Assembly: GCF_037975245.1 (NCBI RefSeq) | Contig: NC_092581.1 | Coordinates: forward strand, 13,295,303 to 13,359,302 | Reading direction: 5' to 3' | Length of the DNA: 64,000 bases | Source of the DNA: Apostichopus japonicus | Taxonomy: Eukaryota > Echinodermata > Holothuroidea > Aspidochirotida > Stichopodidae | Part shown: in pieces, positions 1 to 21,003 of the stretch | Numbering within the stretch: position 1 is the stretch's first letter | Layout: each line of letters begins with the position of its first letter | Notes under the pieces: model-generated | The model's input: only the letters and a program-made list of their open reading frames with translations | Database searches by the model: none | Told to the model about the DNA's origin: nothing | Program-made: the position numbers and the translations under genes

Positions 1-5543
<5,543 letters not shown>

Positions 5544-5948
5544 ACATGTTTAAGTTTTTAAATTCTTTTTTCGACCTTCAGAGGCAGGTGGTGGTAATTA
5601 TACACATTTGTAAGTGTATAGAAGAAGTTATGAATTTATGTATGTATGTGTGTATGTATGTATGTTATACATGTATATATGTATATAGTTCGTACCACTC
5701 GACCACAGGGATTCTACTGGTGTGTTAAAGCGTATAAATTGGCTTTTGAATAACTGTCATTGAGGGCGTATTACCCAAGTGTAATGATTGTACAGAGTGC
5801 ACCTCTGGGGCTTTGAATCTGAAAATTTTACACAGAATAACCACTCTTTATAGGCAAGCCAAGCCGTAAATAAGAATTGAATGTGTAGCTAATGGTATGA
5901 CAGATATATAGTAAATCAATAAAGAATAACACACCAGAAAAAATCCAC

Positions 5949-5950
<2 letters not shown>

Positions 5951-6020
<70 letters not shown>
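5951..6020. repeat. (AT)n microsatellite
   Basis: This is a pure AT dinucleotide run. It occupies the place where copy B carries a SINE body and longer AT arrays. Confidence 0.9.
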
Positions 6021-6023
<3 letters not shown>

Positions 6024-6799
6024 TCTATGGTTTAATACCTTTTAGACATGTACAAACTTCTTCCCCAATAAATCAACCTTTTCCAAAAGATCTTCAATAA
6101 ATCCAACAAATTTCGATAAATATTTAAAATCCACTTTTAATAATGGTGAATTCTTATTTGTATCCATGTTGGAAACATCCAACTCTCCTCGAAAGCTAAA
6201 CGTAGGCATGCATGGTCCTTTTAGCATACCAAAGGATTATTTTTTAAAGGTTGACAATTGGAAAACCTTTAGTCCTGCTTTGTCATGTACAGAAGAAAAA
6301 AAGCACCAAACATTTGAGAGACTTTAATTATGTTTTTATATTAATATTGCGGGTTTCAAAATCTGCAGCATTAACTTATGCAGCATGTCCGGTAAGCTCT
6401 TTTCGATCCAGAAGGCTCGTCGGTGTTTGCCTGAGTGTTAAATTGAAGATGTTCTTTCAACTTCATATAAACAAAAGAGCACTTTTGGATGACATTCAAC
6501 ACCGGATCATCCTTGACGATTTTGTAATGACTTGTACACATCTTGCTGCTGGTGATAAAAATCTGACTGTTTCCCAGTTGTATCTGTTTCTGCAGCTGAC
6601 AACCGCAACTGATGGTCTTCTGCGTGACGTAAGAACCTTTAGCTGATGAGCACATTTTTCAAGGGTCATCTCTCCAATTCATCATTTTATGTAAATAAAT
6701 TATTATTTAAGTTCTCTGTTGATGGCAAGTCATCTGTGTAACTTAATTATCTTGTTTATGTCATGTCATATTCCAACTGGAACTGGTTCATGTATCTGT

Positions 6800-7400
6800 T
6801 TGGTTTCGGGCTAATAAATTATCTTTAAACATGGATAAAACAAACTTTTTGATTTTTCGTCCTTACCTTGTCCTTTTGGTCTGTGATATAAATAAAAAGA
6901 TTGATAATCAGCTGATCTGTAATGTTAGCACTACTAAATTCCTTGGTGCGTTAATTGATAATCACTATGAATTGGAAGCCACATATTCATAAAGTACAAA
7001 TTTATGTTGCTAGAATTGTAGGTGTCATGTACAAAATTAAATCAGTTATTCCAAATAATATTCTACTCTCTATTTATAAAACTTTAATAATTCCTCATCT
7101 CCATTATTGTGCTATATCCTGGGCAAACTCTTCTCCCAATAAAGTAAACTCCCTCTTTCTCCTACAAAAGGAGCTGTAAGAATAATTTGGAATGCATCTT
7201 ATCGTGATCATACCTCCCATTTATTTAGTGAGCTTAAGTTACTGACAATTTTTGACATTTATCATGATCAGTTGGGTATTTTTATGTTCAAGTGGTGGGA
7301 ACGCTTGCTTCCAACAAAGTTTTCATCTTTTTTTTTCACTCCTATCAATACAATTCATGACCATAATACCAGACAACAGACAAATTTAGTGACGATAGTG
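6800..7400 (+). mobile_element. CR1/Jockey-type LINE reverse transcriptase remnant (copy A)
   Basis: Frames around 6820-7180 read LNMDKTNFLIF, TKFLGALIDN, then a block with NNILLSIYKTLIIPHLHYC. These are the late reverse-transcriptase (thumb) motifs of CR1/Jockey-superfamily non-LTR elements. Several frameshifts break it. The same remnant occurs in copy B (about 56980-57960), where the 3' end survives. Here everything after about 7390 has been deleted. Confidence 0.7.
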
Positions 7401-8720
7401 GAAAGCCATAAGATGTATAACCGCATTATGACGAATTTAGATTTCGAGCAATTTATCACAAAAAAATATTGTTACACCTGTTCAAGATCAGGAGAAACGG
7501 CGGTCTCGGATTGGCCTAAAGTGTTTCTTTAACGTGTTTCTTCCTGTTATCAATAAATAAATCTCGTTGGTACCTCAACAATTTAAAGGGACCCAATGAA
7601 ATTGCAATGTAAATTGGGACCCATAAATATAATTAGCAAAAACATGGGTGACAGCCACCCCCCACCCCTTCCCCCATCCCGGATGGATCTGCCTATGGAC
7701 ACAATCTCAACCCCACTGTTTAATCAGAATAGGTTATCCAGATCACCGTGACTCAAATCCAGTTCGACTGTAGCCGAATGTTACATTAAATCTTTACTCG
7801 GTCAAAGGATGGTCATTTTGGGCATCTACTGACACACGATGATGTCATATATTTAAAGAAGAAAGCCAAGGGCTTTGTGATTCCTTGCCTTTAACAAGAA
7901 AACATGAGCCTAATTCGACTTCTTCTTTTTAAGACCTCTGTTGACATGACACGACCTTCGACCTCTGTTGCCCTGGCATGAACTTGGACCTTAACAATGT
8001 GGATCTTGTACTAACCATGGTGAACACACACGTACCAACTATGAGCTCAATGGAAGTTTCCCTTATCAGGATATTGAAATGACGAAGTTTTCATAGTTTG
8101 ATCTTTCTCCGCCTCAGATGACCTAGGAGTGAGCATATCGATTATCTATTGTAAACACACACTCCAAGTATTAACTCAATTGAAGTTTTGCCTTACCAAT
8201 GTAAAGTGTTTTCAATTTTGACCTCTGTTGACCTCAGATGAACTTTGACCTCAACCACAAACAATAGGGATAATGTACTTACTATGGGTAATTTACCTAC
8301 CATGGCCTGATGTTTCTTTACCAAATTTCGTTTTTACAAGCGGAGTCACATACACCCGTTCGCGTATTTTTTTTTTTCCAGGGCGAACGTGGGTTTCAGG
8401 TTTTTCAGGAATTTACAAATTCGTTTGAAATCAGAGTTAGGGTTTAGAGAGTGGGTTAAGGATCCGGGCTACAGGAAACTGAAGGATTGTCGTTCATAAT
8501 CTGGGGTCAAAACTAGGAAAACAGATTCAGAACATGGTTTTTCAAAAAGCGTCACATGTTTGGAATCCAGGGATTTGATTGGCCGATGCCCACGTTCGTC
8601 CTGGAAAAAAATACGTCACACGTTCACACACATACACACAAGTAATCAAACATGTGAAATGGGAGAGTGGGGGAAGATAAGAGGTTACCTGAAAAGCTTA
8701 TCAACCCCAAGGTTCGTGAC

Positions 8721-8957
8721 GGAGTTTTAGCTCAGTGGTTAACGCCGGTGCCTTTCAATCATAAGGTCCTCGGTTCGAGTCACTCCCAGATTAATGTATG
8801 TCGTCCAGTTACAGAGTTGTTGACAATTGACAATTCATAATCATGGACGTTAAATATGAATGTAAGAGACTGACTTCGGTCAGCTTGCGGCTTTGATAAG
8901 CCAACGAGGCTTCTCCGCGAGTTCCTGTTTGCAGGAGGATCTAAAATACATACATAC
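8721..8957 (+). mobile_element. tRNA-derived SINE
   Basis: The 5' head looks like a tRNA. It has an A-box-like TTAGCTCAGTGGTTAACGCC near 8727-8746 and a B-box-like GGTTCGAGTCACTCC at 8772-8786, followed by a tRNA-unrelated body and an AATACATACATACAA tail. The paralogous site in copy B (63210-63222) runs straight from GTGAC into AAAAGTGGGCG, so this is a clean insertion of about 240 bp. The missing acceptor-stem pairing argues against a working tRNA gene. Confidence 0.7.
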
Positions 8958-8995
8958 AAGTGGGCGAAAAGTGTGACAAAAATGGTGACCAATAG

Positions 8996-9897
8996 GGACT
9001 GTTTTGGGTCCCTTGTTGTTTGTTGCCTATATAAATGACATCGATGGAGATATTTTGTGTACAGCTAAGACACCAAATTGTATTCTGAGGTCTCTTCCAA
9101 AAGTGATTCTGAGAAGTTTCAAACGGATTTGGATAAGGTTCTTCTCTGGTCTCAGGGGTGGCAAATGCTTTTTAATATTGATAAATGCAAGGTAATGCAC
9201 ATTGGTACTATAGTAACAAAAAGTTTACACACAATCTGTCTTGAAGCTGCTAAAAGAGGTAATATGCTTTTAGGTATGACCAAGAAGAACTTCAGTTTTC
9301 TGAAAGAGGACATCGTAGTTAGGCTTTATAAGCAGTTTGTTAGGCCTCATCTTGGGTATGCTGTGCAGGCTTGGAACCCTTTTTTTGCTAAGGATAAGGA
9401 AGTACTTGGAAAGGTCCAGAGGAGGGCTACTGGGATGATTAGTTCCTTAAAGAGTGCTCCTTATTATAGGCGGTTACAACTGTTGAATCTCACCACACTG
9501 GAGCATATATGAGGTTACGCGGGGACTTGATTCAGGTTTTCCAGATTGTGTATGGTTTTGGCAATTTATCCTTTACCGACTTTTTCATGTTTGCTAACAG
9601 TAGTTGTACCAGAGGTCATTGTCTTAAACTCCAAAAGTCACATAGTAGGATTAATATTCGGCATAACTTTTTTTTCTAATACTAATAGGGTTGTGAATGA
9701 GTGGAACGGTTTGCCTGAGAAAGTTGTACTTGCAAAGTAGTGTCAATGGGTTTAAGAATGCTTTGGACAAGCACCTTAAGCATTGTTATCGGGTATGAGT
9801 GTTTGTGTCTTCAGTTTTTTCCCTCTCTCTATAGGGTCCTTGATGGGGACTTAAGTGTCCATCCTGATCCTTTTTTCTACTAAACTAAACTAATACG
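8996..9897 (+). mobile_element. CR1/L2-type LINE 3' fragment (RT domain end)
   Basis: Frames across 9004-9760 give GPLLFVAYINDID, KVMHIG, a KQFVRPHLGYAVQAWNPF block, KVQRRATGMI and NRVVNEWNGLPEKVV. This is the standard end of reverse transcriptases annotated as jockey/CR1-like. Two or three frameshifts and a stop break it. The 3' end has a CTAAACTAAACTAA tail. The paralogous flank of copy B lacks it, so it is private to copy A. It is 5'-truncated, as is usual for LINE insertions. Confidence 0.8.
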
Positions 9898-10205
9898 TTT
9901 GTGACAAAAGTGGTTGCCACCCCAGTACAGTGTGCGAGGTCATGGTCAGTTGAAAGAATATATAAACTTACAAACTAGAAGAGCGCCACCGATTACATTT
10001 CAAAACCGCGGGGAAATCTGCTTTTGTTCCGCGAAAAGTTTTACACATGCTTTACATTGAAGTACTGTGTATATGTATGGTAGCGTAGCGTAATCAGTTT
10101 TGTACTGTTCTACTTTACTGTGAAACGTCGTCACTCAGCAGCCTAATTCGGTAGCAATTGGTACGCTTACATCGACCAACGACAGCTTAACTCAGACTTG
10201 ATCCA
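9898..10205 (+). promoter_or_regulatory. Putative promoter/5' UTR region of RBBP4-like gene
   Basis: The 300 bp before the RBBP4 start codon are less AT-rich than the surroundings. They contain CCGCGGGG and, at 10027-10038, TTCCGCGAAAAG, whose complement CTTTTCGCGGAA resembles an E2F site (TTTSSCGC). RBBP4 genes are commonly linked to the cell cycle, so an E2F input would be plausible. This is inference from a single degenerate match. No TATA box is obvious. Confidence 0.25.
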
Positions 10206-10224
10206 ATGGCTGATAAAGAGCAGG
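10206..10224 (+). CDS. RBBP4: RBBP4-like exon 1
   Basis: ATG at 10206 encodes MADKEQ plus one base, followed by donor gtaata. The family N-terminus is MADKE, which fixes the start. Confidence 0.8.
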
Positions 10225-10885
10225 GTAATAACTCACACCATCCTTTATAACACGGTTTTCGCTAAGCTCCTGTACAAATTAGTGGCATCGTTTAACTTTT
10301 CATGGAAATGATGTTGCCTATCACATACAATGGTAACGTTAGGCCGGACTGTGGTGTCCATTTGCAATAGGATAGGCTAGGCTTCACGTTAGGACCTAAC
10401 TAGACCTAGTATTAGAACCTAGTTAAGATTGGGTAATTATACAGCATAAGCAGCTAACTGTGGAACGTTGATGTTTAATATCAAACCTAAATGATACGTC
10501 CATACAAATCGTATAGCCTTTGCCTTTTCCGTAGAAGCAGGTCAAATGACTAGGCCTATTTAGATTTTGTAAAGGGAACCCAGAGTATAACATAAGCCTA
10601 GACATATCATACCATCTTTAATCTTAAAAGTATCCTCGTAAATGCTCTTGCTGCAATACCAGTTTGGTACTCTAGTTAGAGATGGTTTAGCCTAAACTCT
10701 GATTGTTAACAACTACAAGTTAATTCATTCAGGGCTAACCGATAAATTCAACTCGGGATCTTTATAGGATTTCATAACCTGTTTTTCTCATTGCAGACTG
10801 TAAAAATGTACTACTCCATATAGCTGTTACTAAAGCACTGTGAGTTTTTAATGTGAGATATGTGTTGCACAGTAAATATTCTTAG

Positions 10886-11101
<216 letters not shown>

Positions 11102-11592
11102 TGAGTTAAAAAGAAACTTAAATGCACTTAGTATCAATGATAGTATAAAATCCCATTAGAGCAAGAGCTGATTTGCATCATTTAAAATTTTAGTTTCAAA
11201 ACTTGGCCATCTTTCACTTTACCTGTCTCATATCAATGTAGGAGCAGTTTGAAAAGAGCTTCAAAATGCTGCATAAAGTCAGACTGAAGGGGTAATTGAA
11301 AGTTTTTGTATATATATATATACATATCAGAAGACTAATTATTGTTTTACGTTTGGCATTTCTTACTGACTAGACATTAAAACCACCTTTAGTGCATGTT
11401 TTAACATTAGTGACCTGTTTGAAATTATATGCACAGACTAAAATCATATGATGGTCTGAGGTATTGTGTCAGCCCGTGTGGAATTTAAATGATCTTGTGG
11501 GACCTGGAGGTTAGCCTCGTTTTATGGTCTTATAATAATTGTTGGTAAATCATCAGGTATGCAACAATTCCTTTTCTCTGCTTTCTTCACAG

Positions 11593-11643
11593 ACCAGAAG
11601 ATAAAGACTACACAGTTCACAGACTTGTTTTGGGTACTCACAC
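11593..11643 (+). CDS. RBBP4: RBBP4-like exon 3
   Basis: Acceptor ttcacag is followed by 51 nt and donor gtaagt. The exon encodes PEDKDYTVHRLVLGTHT, which continues exon 2 in phase 2. Confidence 0.92.
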
Positions 11644-11699
11644 GTAAGTTTCTTTCAAATTTAGTTCCTCGTCCGAATGTATCATCGTCTTCACATGAT

Positions 11700-12541
<842 letters not shown>

Positions 12542-13173
12542 TAAATTTGGCTTCTTTGCAGCAATTGAAATTTTGCCCATAAAGTTTGCCGTGATATACA
12601 GACTTTGTGCCTTTCAATCTGTGCGTAGGAGCTTTTGACACACTTTATTCAATCGCACTCCGACTCCTCGTGTAGTTTTGTAAACCAACTGGAAAGTAGT
12701 TAATGATTCCAACAGATTTGGAAAACTATTTCATAATTAGTTATTTAATCATATGTATGCAAAAATCAGGAAATTGTGAAAAGAAAGCTGTTCTTTTTTT
12801 TTTCTTTTTTTCTTGTATCAGTTTGAAATAAATATTGGCTAGCCAAGCAAGTGCAAATGCATCCTTATCAGATTCTATCTTTCATTTGTTATCAAGAAAT
12901 TTCCCAAAGAGTCAAAGTTGATTTGAAAAGCTGCTTTCAATGAACTGTCCAAAATTGAGTTTTGAACAACAAGTTGATCGACAGTCAACAAGTTGATCAA
13001 CACTATTCCAGAGGTGGACTGTCGTGTTGTTGAAATAAGTATCAGAATTGCCAAAAGTTTCTGATGCAAATCATCATTTCAACCCCAGCAGTGTATGTGC
13101 AAATTCATTAACATCCTCATTTATAGCAATATGATATTTAATATGACTTAACTCCCTCGCAATTCTTTTCTGA

Positions 13174-13446
<273 letters not shown>

Positions 13447-13499
13447 TAAGTATTGCCAAGTTATATATCAGCTTAAAATTGATAATCCTGTATTAAGTA

Positions 13500-13950
13500 G
13501 TGCATATAAATTGTGTGTGTTTGTTTAGTATGTGTAGTATATTGTATGTGTAATGGGTCTTCTCTAGAAGGGTATATGTGTAGTCTAGTCTAATAACTAT
13601 TGCATGTGTGGTGTAGGTATGTGTAGTGTGTGTGTTGTTTATGTGTTGTATGTAGTGTATGTGTAGTGTATGTGCAATGTATGTGTTTGAATGTATATCT
13701 GCTGTGTGTGTATGCTTAGAATGTGGTGTGTGTTGATTTGTAGTGTATGTATGTGGTGCGTATCGATGGGTAGTGTGTGCGGTGTGTGTTTAGTATGTGT
13801 TTCGTGTTAATTTGTAGTGTGTTTGTATGTGTAATGTGTCTATATGTATGTATGTGTAGTGTTGGTATGTTTAGTACATGTATTGTGTGTATTTGTATGT
13901 GTAATGTGTCTATGTGTGTAGTGTAAGCATGTGTAGTGTGTGAAGTAAGT
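13500..13950. repeat. TGTGTAGTG-type degenerate minisatellite
   Basis: About 450 bp of irregular GTGTAGTGTGTGT/ATGTGTAG repeats lie in intron 5. No fixed period can be defined by eye. Confidence 0.8.
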
Positions 13951-14083
13951 AGGACATGTGGCTGATTCTTGTCTAGTAGTGAAAGGGGTAATTTTTATTA
14001 TATATGTGACCATCTGGTTTCAAAATGAGATATTTTCTGAACTGTTTATTTAGATGATCACTCTGGTTCTTGATACACCTGCA

Positions 14084-14302
14084 CCAGTTTAGTGTAACAA
14101 CACACACATTATCACACTGAAGTGACTGGTAGAGAGAATATGTAGAGACTAGTAGTCCAGTTTAGTGTAACAACACACACTTTATCACAATGAAGTGACT
14201 GGTAGAGAGAATATGTAGAGACTAGTAGTCCAGTTTAGTGTAACAACACACACTTTATCACATTGAAGTGACTGGTAGAGAGAATATGTAGAGACTAGTG
14301 GT
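14084..14302. repeat. 73-bp tandem repeat, three copies
   Basis: The units begin CCAGTTTAGTGTAACAACAC at 14084, 14157 and 14230, and each ends GAGACTAGTAGT or a close variant. They differ by only a few bases. The repeat is in intron 5. Confidence 0.93.
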
Positions 14303-14319
14303 CCATTTCTGAAATTTAA

Positions 14320-14580
<261 letters not shown>

Positions 14581-14657
14581 TAGGAATCTCATCGTCATGG
14601 ATTTTACACTGTGTACACTTCAGACCATGCATGCATGTAAATTATGTGGAAGCAGGA

Positions 14658-15763
14658 CACTTCGCCCAACAACCATTTCGCCCAACTGCCATTTCGCCCA
14701 ACCTTACCATTTCGCCCAACCAGCCTGGTCATTTCGCCCAACCAGCCTGGTCATTTCGCCCAACCAGCCTGGTCATTTCGCCCAACCAACCTGGTCATTT
14801 CGCCCAACCAGTCTGGTCATTTCGCCCAACCTTGATTAAATATGATATTTCAAAAGGAAACGTTCGGGAATTGTTAACGTTACAGGATACGAACCGAATA
14901 TTAAGGAAACTTGAGGATTGATCAGTGTGTTAGGGGTTAGGTTTGATAGTAAACGTTCGAATATTAAGGAATATTAAGGAAACTTGAAGTCCTTTACTTT
15001 GTATAACTTTAGTAAGGAAACGTTCGGGAATTTTTAACGTTACAGGATACGAACCGAATATTAAGGAATCTTGAGGATGGATCAGTGTTTTAAGGGTTAG
15101 GTTTGATAGGTTTGATATAGTAAACGTTCGGGAATTGTTAACATTACGGGATACGAACCGAGTATTAAGGCAACTTGAAGGTGATTACATATGTGGTTAC
15201 ATTGATAAAGTGGTTACATTGATTAAATATAGTAATTCAATATTACGGACGGGTTTTATATATTTTTTTCAATTTAATAAGGAAACGTTCGGGAATTGTT
15301 AGTCAGTAGGATGGATCAGTGTTTTAGGGGTTAGGTTTGATAGGTTTTTATGAAGACCGATTCACCTGTGTTTGTATAATAATATAACTTCCTTGTATGC
15401 GTAAACGCCTAAAGTAGTGTAATCCTCCCATTATACCCGAAATAACTGCTCAGACTCCGATCAATATTGAGTGGACCTCACTTTTTTATTTACCTATTAC
15501 GAAGTAACCTAACCCAAAATAAATCAAATTGAACTAGTGGAATAGAAAAAGTAATATTATTCTGACTGAATATTGGTAAATATAAGGTTGGGCGAAATGA
15601 CCAACACGGTTGGGCGAAATGTCCATGCTGGTTGGGCGAAATGACTATGATGGTTGGGCGAAATGACCATGCTGGTTGGGCGAAATGACCAGGCTGGTTG
15701 GGCGAAATGACCAGGCTGGTTGGGCGAAATGGCAGTTGGGCGAAATGGTTGTTGGGCGAAGTG
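14658..15763. mobile_element. Foldback (TU-like) element with tandem-array inverted repeats
   Basis: The left arm (14658-14832) is a tandem array of nine copies of TTCGCCCAAC. Most copies lie in a 22-bp unit ending CAGCCTGGTCAT. The right arm (about 15585-15763) is the inverse, with nine copies of GTTGGGCGAA. The outermost 45 bases of both arms are exact inverse copies. The interior (14850-15350) repeats an AAACGTTCGGGAATTGTTAA / GATCAGTGTTTTAGGGGTTA module three to four times. There is no transposase frame. Inverted repeats built of short tandem repeats are the hallmark of foldback elements, including sea-urchin TU elements. Assignment is by structure only. Confidence 0.8.
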
Positions 15764-16195
15764 ACTAGAAAGCAATTATGTTACACCAATCACAAAAGTC
15801 CTTAGATCATTGTGAACTTCCCACTTGTCCTCAAGTTCAAGACACTTTTCTTCCTTCTGTCCACCACCCTCACCATCATCCCCACCCACCCACACCATCC
15901 CTACCCTAGAGAGAAAATAACAGGAAAACTTTGTATGTTGCATTATTTCAATTTTTGACTCCACTTTTCTTCCTGCTCCTAATACGGCATTCATTGTGTG
16001 TTTTGAAACGATGGTAGTCAGTGTACTAAGCGCTCTTCCGGTCCCTAAGTCTGTTTTCATCAATTTATGGGTTTTATTACAGATCTATTTTACCTTCATG
16101 TAACTCCCAGCATACTGTCCTTGAGAGAAATAATCAATAAGTAGTATTTTTAAGCTTTGGCAAATGAGTTTGATAGAATATGTTTTACGACTTGA

Positions 16196-16387
<192 letters not shown>

Positions 16388-16847
16388 TAAGTGTACAAAG
16401 TTGTGCTATTGTCTGCGACTCAATTTCTACCCGACGATGGCTGTAATGTCCCACATCCACTGGTGTTGGTCTTAGTCGCACCAAATGCCAAGGTTATTTG
16501 GCTAGATTGGAAAAAGGCATTTCCATGTGTTAGGGGGTCGAGAGATAATTGGTAATGATAAACTTAGCCTCATACTAGTCCATTGATATATGAAACACTG
16601 GAAAGGAAAGTTCTAAGTCTTTGAAAAAGGAGGAACTTGCAAATTAAAAGTATGATTGTGATTGGATATTTGTGGTAAAAAAAGAAAAAAAATATTGTAA
16701 TTTTTGTTTTTTTCCTTCTTTTTTTTTTGGGGGGGGGGGGTTAGAAACTACTTGGCAATGCCACAATAGCTGTAAAAGAATGAACATCTATGTTGATGCT
16801 GGTTATTTCCATTCACCTAGATAATGTTTTACTTTCTTTTCTTTTAG

Positions 16848-16911
16848 CTGGGACACTAGAACTGACAATACCATTAAGCCAAGCCATTCTGGTGATGCTC
16901 ACACGGCTGAG
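16848..16911 (+). CDS. RBBP4: RBBP4-like exon 8
   Basis: Acceptor cttttag is followed by 64 nt and donor gtaag. The exon encodes WDTRTDNTIKPSHSGDAHTAE. Glycine replaces the family valine in SVDAHTAE. The paralogous fragment at 63715-63778 keeps valine. Confidence 0.93.
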
Positions 16912-16928
16912 GTAAGCAGTGGATGCTG

Positions 16929-17190
16929 GAGGGAGGGAATATTCTTACAGTGTCCCTTTCAGTTGAGGAGGAGGGGGCCATCCTTAGAGTGTTCCTTTCA
17001 GTTGAGGAGGAGGGGGCATCTTTAGAGTGTTCCTTTCAGTTGGGGAGGAGGGGGCATCCTTAGATTTTTCCCTCAGGCGGGGATGGGGGGCATCTTTAGA
17101 ATGTTCCTTTCAGTTGGGGAGGAGGGGGCATCTTTAGCGTGTTCCTTTCAAGTGGGGATGGGGGTGGCCATCCTTACAGTGTTCCTATTG
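16929..17190. repeat. G-rich minisatellite (unit about 40-45 bp)
   Basis: Repeats of AGTGTTCCTTTCAGTTGGGG followed by AGGAGGGGGCATCCTTA begin just after exon 8. The same array, with fewer and different units, follows exon 8 in the right-hand fragment (63800-63985). Confidence 0.85.
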
Positions 17191-17199
17191 CCATGTTCT

Positions 17200-19182
<1,983 letters not shown>

Positions 19183-19868
19183 TAGTGTTAGCCATCAAGG
19201 CATCAATAACGTTTTAAAACTCGCTATTCCATTTTGAGATCAACTAAAATTGTAAAGAAGTAAAGATTTATTTACGCAATCTGAGAGGCTTTCTGAAAAC
19301 GAAAAACTTTGTGAGTAATGCGGAACATATAACCCCACTGAATTTTACAGAAAATTGTGTTGTTAAGTATATTTTGCTGAAATCAAATTCATCTCCAAAC
19401 TGACTGTTTTATAAAGATGCTAAAACAATGTGAATTATAATCAACGCAATGCACTTTATTACTGGATTAACAATTCCATAACAGTTATTTTTTTCTGAAT
19501 TATAAAAAAAAAATTGGTCAATAAATCTGGCAGATATAGAAAGTATACAAATATGGATGTTAAAAGCAAATGTTGAATGTGTAAATAAATTGACAACAAA
19601 ATTAATGTCTTGAGTTTAATAAAATAAATAAAAAATGAAGAAAGAGTATAAAGGAAGTAATTGAAAAAGGATAAAAAATCTCTCCTTTGCTCATTCGAAA
19701 ACTGAAATCTCTCTTCATACTGTGAGTGAAAAGAGGGTAAGTCATGTGACTTTGACTGTACATGAATATTATGTTAAGATATCGGGTAGTTAGGTAAAAT
19801 TTTTTTTTTTTTTGCTAAAGGAGTGATATTTCTTTCCATACTTACCTCCTTTTTTCTTCTTTTTTCAG

Positions 19869-19900
19869 ACTGTTGCATTGTGGGACTTGAGGAATCTTAA
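19869..19900 (+). CDS. RBBP4: RBBP4-like exon 10, truncated by insertion
   Basis: Acceptor tttttcag is followed by TVALWDLRNLK. The reading then runs into the end of a TTAA-flanked element at 19901. The family normally continues LKLHSFESHKDEIFQ. The sequence after the element (21488 on) does not resume this, so the insertion was accompanied or followed by loss of the exon remainder. Confidence 0.85.
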
Positions 19901-20231
19901 AGTGGCCATGACACGAAAATTTCAACGTCCTGTCTTTTTGGGAACCATCTCAGCATGCTCTCTAAAACATATATCAACCATTCTGCCAGTTAAAAATTTG
20001 ATTTTTCCCTTCGAAAATTGAGATTTAATTTACCCTCTTCGGGCTTGAAAAGTTCGTTCGGCTTCAAATTTTCCTAATCTCATGACGTCATGTGACGTCA
20101 TGTTATGAACACATTTGTCTCTCGCTGATTCCTCCGAACACATATCATACTTACAGTACGACAAGTGTACATAAATACACAAAACAATCGATAACAAGTC
20201 GGCGCGAAATCAGATCGAAATTTCCCGTGGA

Positions 20232-20508
20232 ATGTCAGATTTAGAACCAAATGCGGCAACCGAAGTTCAAAGTGATAGTGGTTCTTCACCAGGCAGTGAT
20301 ATTAGGCTACAACTAGAGTGCCCTTTATCATATTCGAAGCAGAGAGTGAAGGCGATGATCACGCCAATATTGAACCGTACGATGAGGGTGGACCTGAGGG
20401 GTGTTAGAACCGTATCAGTTCGAGCCTGTTAAACGAGCCGAAATTGAAGCTCCGCAACATATCGAAGAACAAACCCGTTCGGAACTATTGCAAGGATCAT
20501 ACAACGTG
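20232..20508 (+). pseudogene. First-exon-like frame of a P2X7-domain TE gene
   Basis: ATG at 20232 opens MSDLEPNAATEVQSDSGSSP. After a frameshift and a stop near 20410 the frame continues with QFEPVKRAEIEAPQHIEEQ and ends at a good donor (GTGGTAAG) at 20508. The PYxFEP-type start followed by acidic, helical sequence resembles, from memory, the N-terminal exon of transposon-associated proteins with the P2X7 C-terminal-like domain. That domain itself is not in this element. Confidence 0.35.
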
Positions 20509-20760
20509 GTAAGAATTTATTAACGAAGCATTTAAAAATAAAATCCAGTCCATTTTGTGCATGTGTTGCTGGAATTCGCGGAACTCCGTAAACCGTATTG
20601 TGCGTTGTGTTACGGTGACTAACAACCCATAAGCTCAGTGTGCTGGTTATGTATTCATATACATGTACAAGGATCGCCACTTGCCCATTGGAGGTTTCCT
20701 GTTCTCCAATCTGGTCTTCGGAGTTTTTAATGTGGAATACTTGACTGAAGAACGACTCGT

Positions 20761-21003
20761 TTATGTCGACCCGTTCAAGACCATTTGTTTTATTTCATAA
20801 AAAAGGAGGGATCGTAGTATGCTTCCGTGAAGTGTTCGCTGCATACGGAGCTGTATACTGGCTAGGGCCAGTGAATCGGCGCTGGTGTTGTGCACTAACT
20901 TGGTCATATTCGCTGTGTTTTTTTCGTCCTTCGGCCATCGATGAAGGCTAATTGCATGGGTTATGACATTTGTGCAGGCTCCAACAACACAACGAACTGG
21001 CAT
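20761..21003 (-). pseudogene. THAP zinc-finger domain remnant
   Basis: The minus-strand ORF begins MPVRCVVGACTN followed by ISLHRWPKDE, the start of a C2CH THAP DNA-binding domain. Two frameshifts then follow. In the other frames FTGPSQYTA and CSEHFTEAYYDPSFFYEIK can be read, restoring the conserved C-x2-H-F end. It lies within the element at 19901-21483 and is presumably a decayed transposase N-terminus. Confidence 0.75.

Larger units (their letters stand above)
5544..8715. repeat. Duplicated 3' flank of RTK copy A
   Basis: This is intergenic sequence paralogous to 55119-59138 plus 62736-63220. It contains an (AT)n tract, a remnant of a SINE (an A-box-like piece near 5690-5705), LINE 3' debris and diverged repeated GACCTCTGTTGACCTCAGATG-type blocks at about 7930-8330. 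Small open frames here are shared by both copies but show no recognisable product. Confidence 0.55.

Noticed and set aside
6371-6655. Minus-strand 94-codon frame with a counterpart at 56586-56843
   Set aside because: It is duplicated with the flank. Frames differ at the ends and no family is recognisable. It is probably repeat-derived.
8721-8795. A genuine tRNA gene
   Set aside because: A and B boxes are present but acceptor-stem pairing is missing and a SINE body and tail follow. The empty site in copy B shows it is an insertion.
14658-14832. CRISPR-like direct repeats
   Set aside because: The spacers are as repetitive as the repeats, the array has an inverse partner 0.8 kb away, and the DNA is from an animal genome.
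14597-14921. Three overlapping open frames rich in FRPTSLVISPN-type repeats, and a matching minus-strand frame at 15557-15775
   Set aside because: The 22-bp tandem unit of the foldback arms is simply open in several frames. They are not genes.
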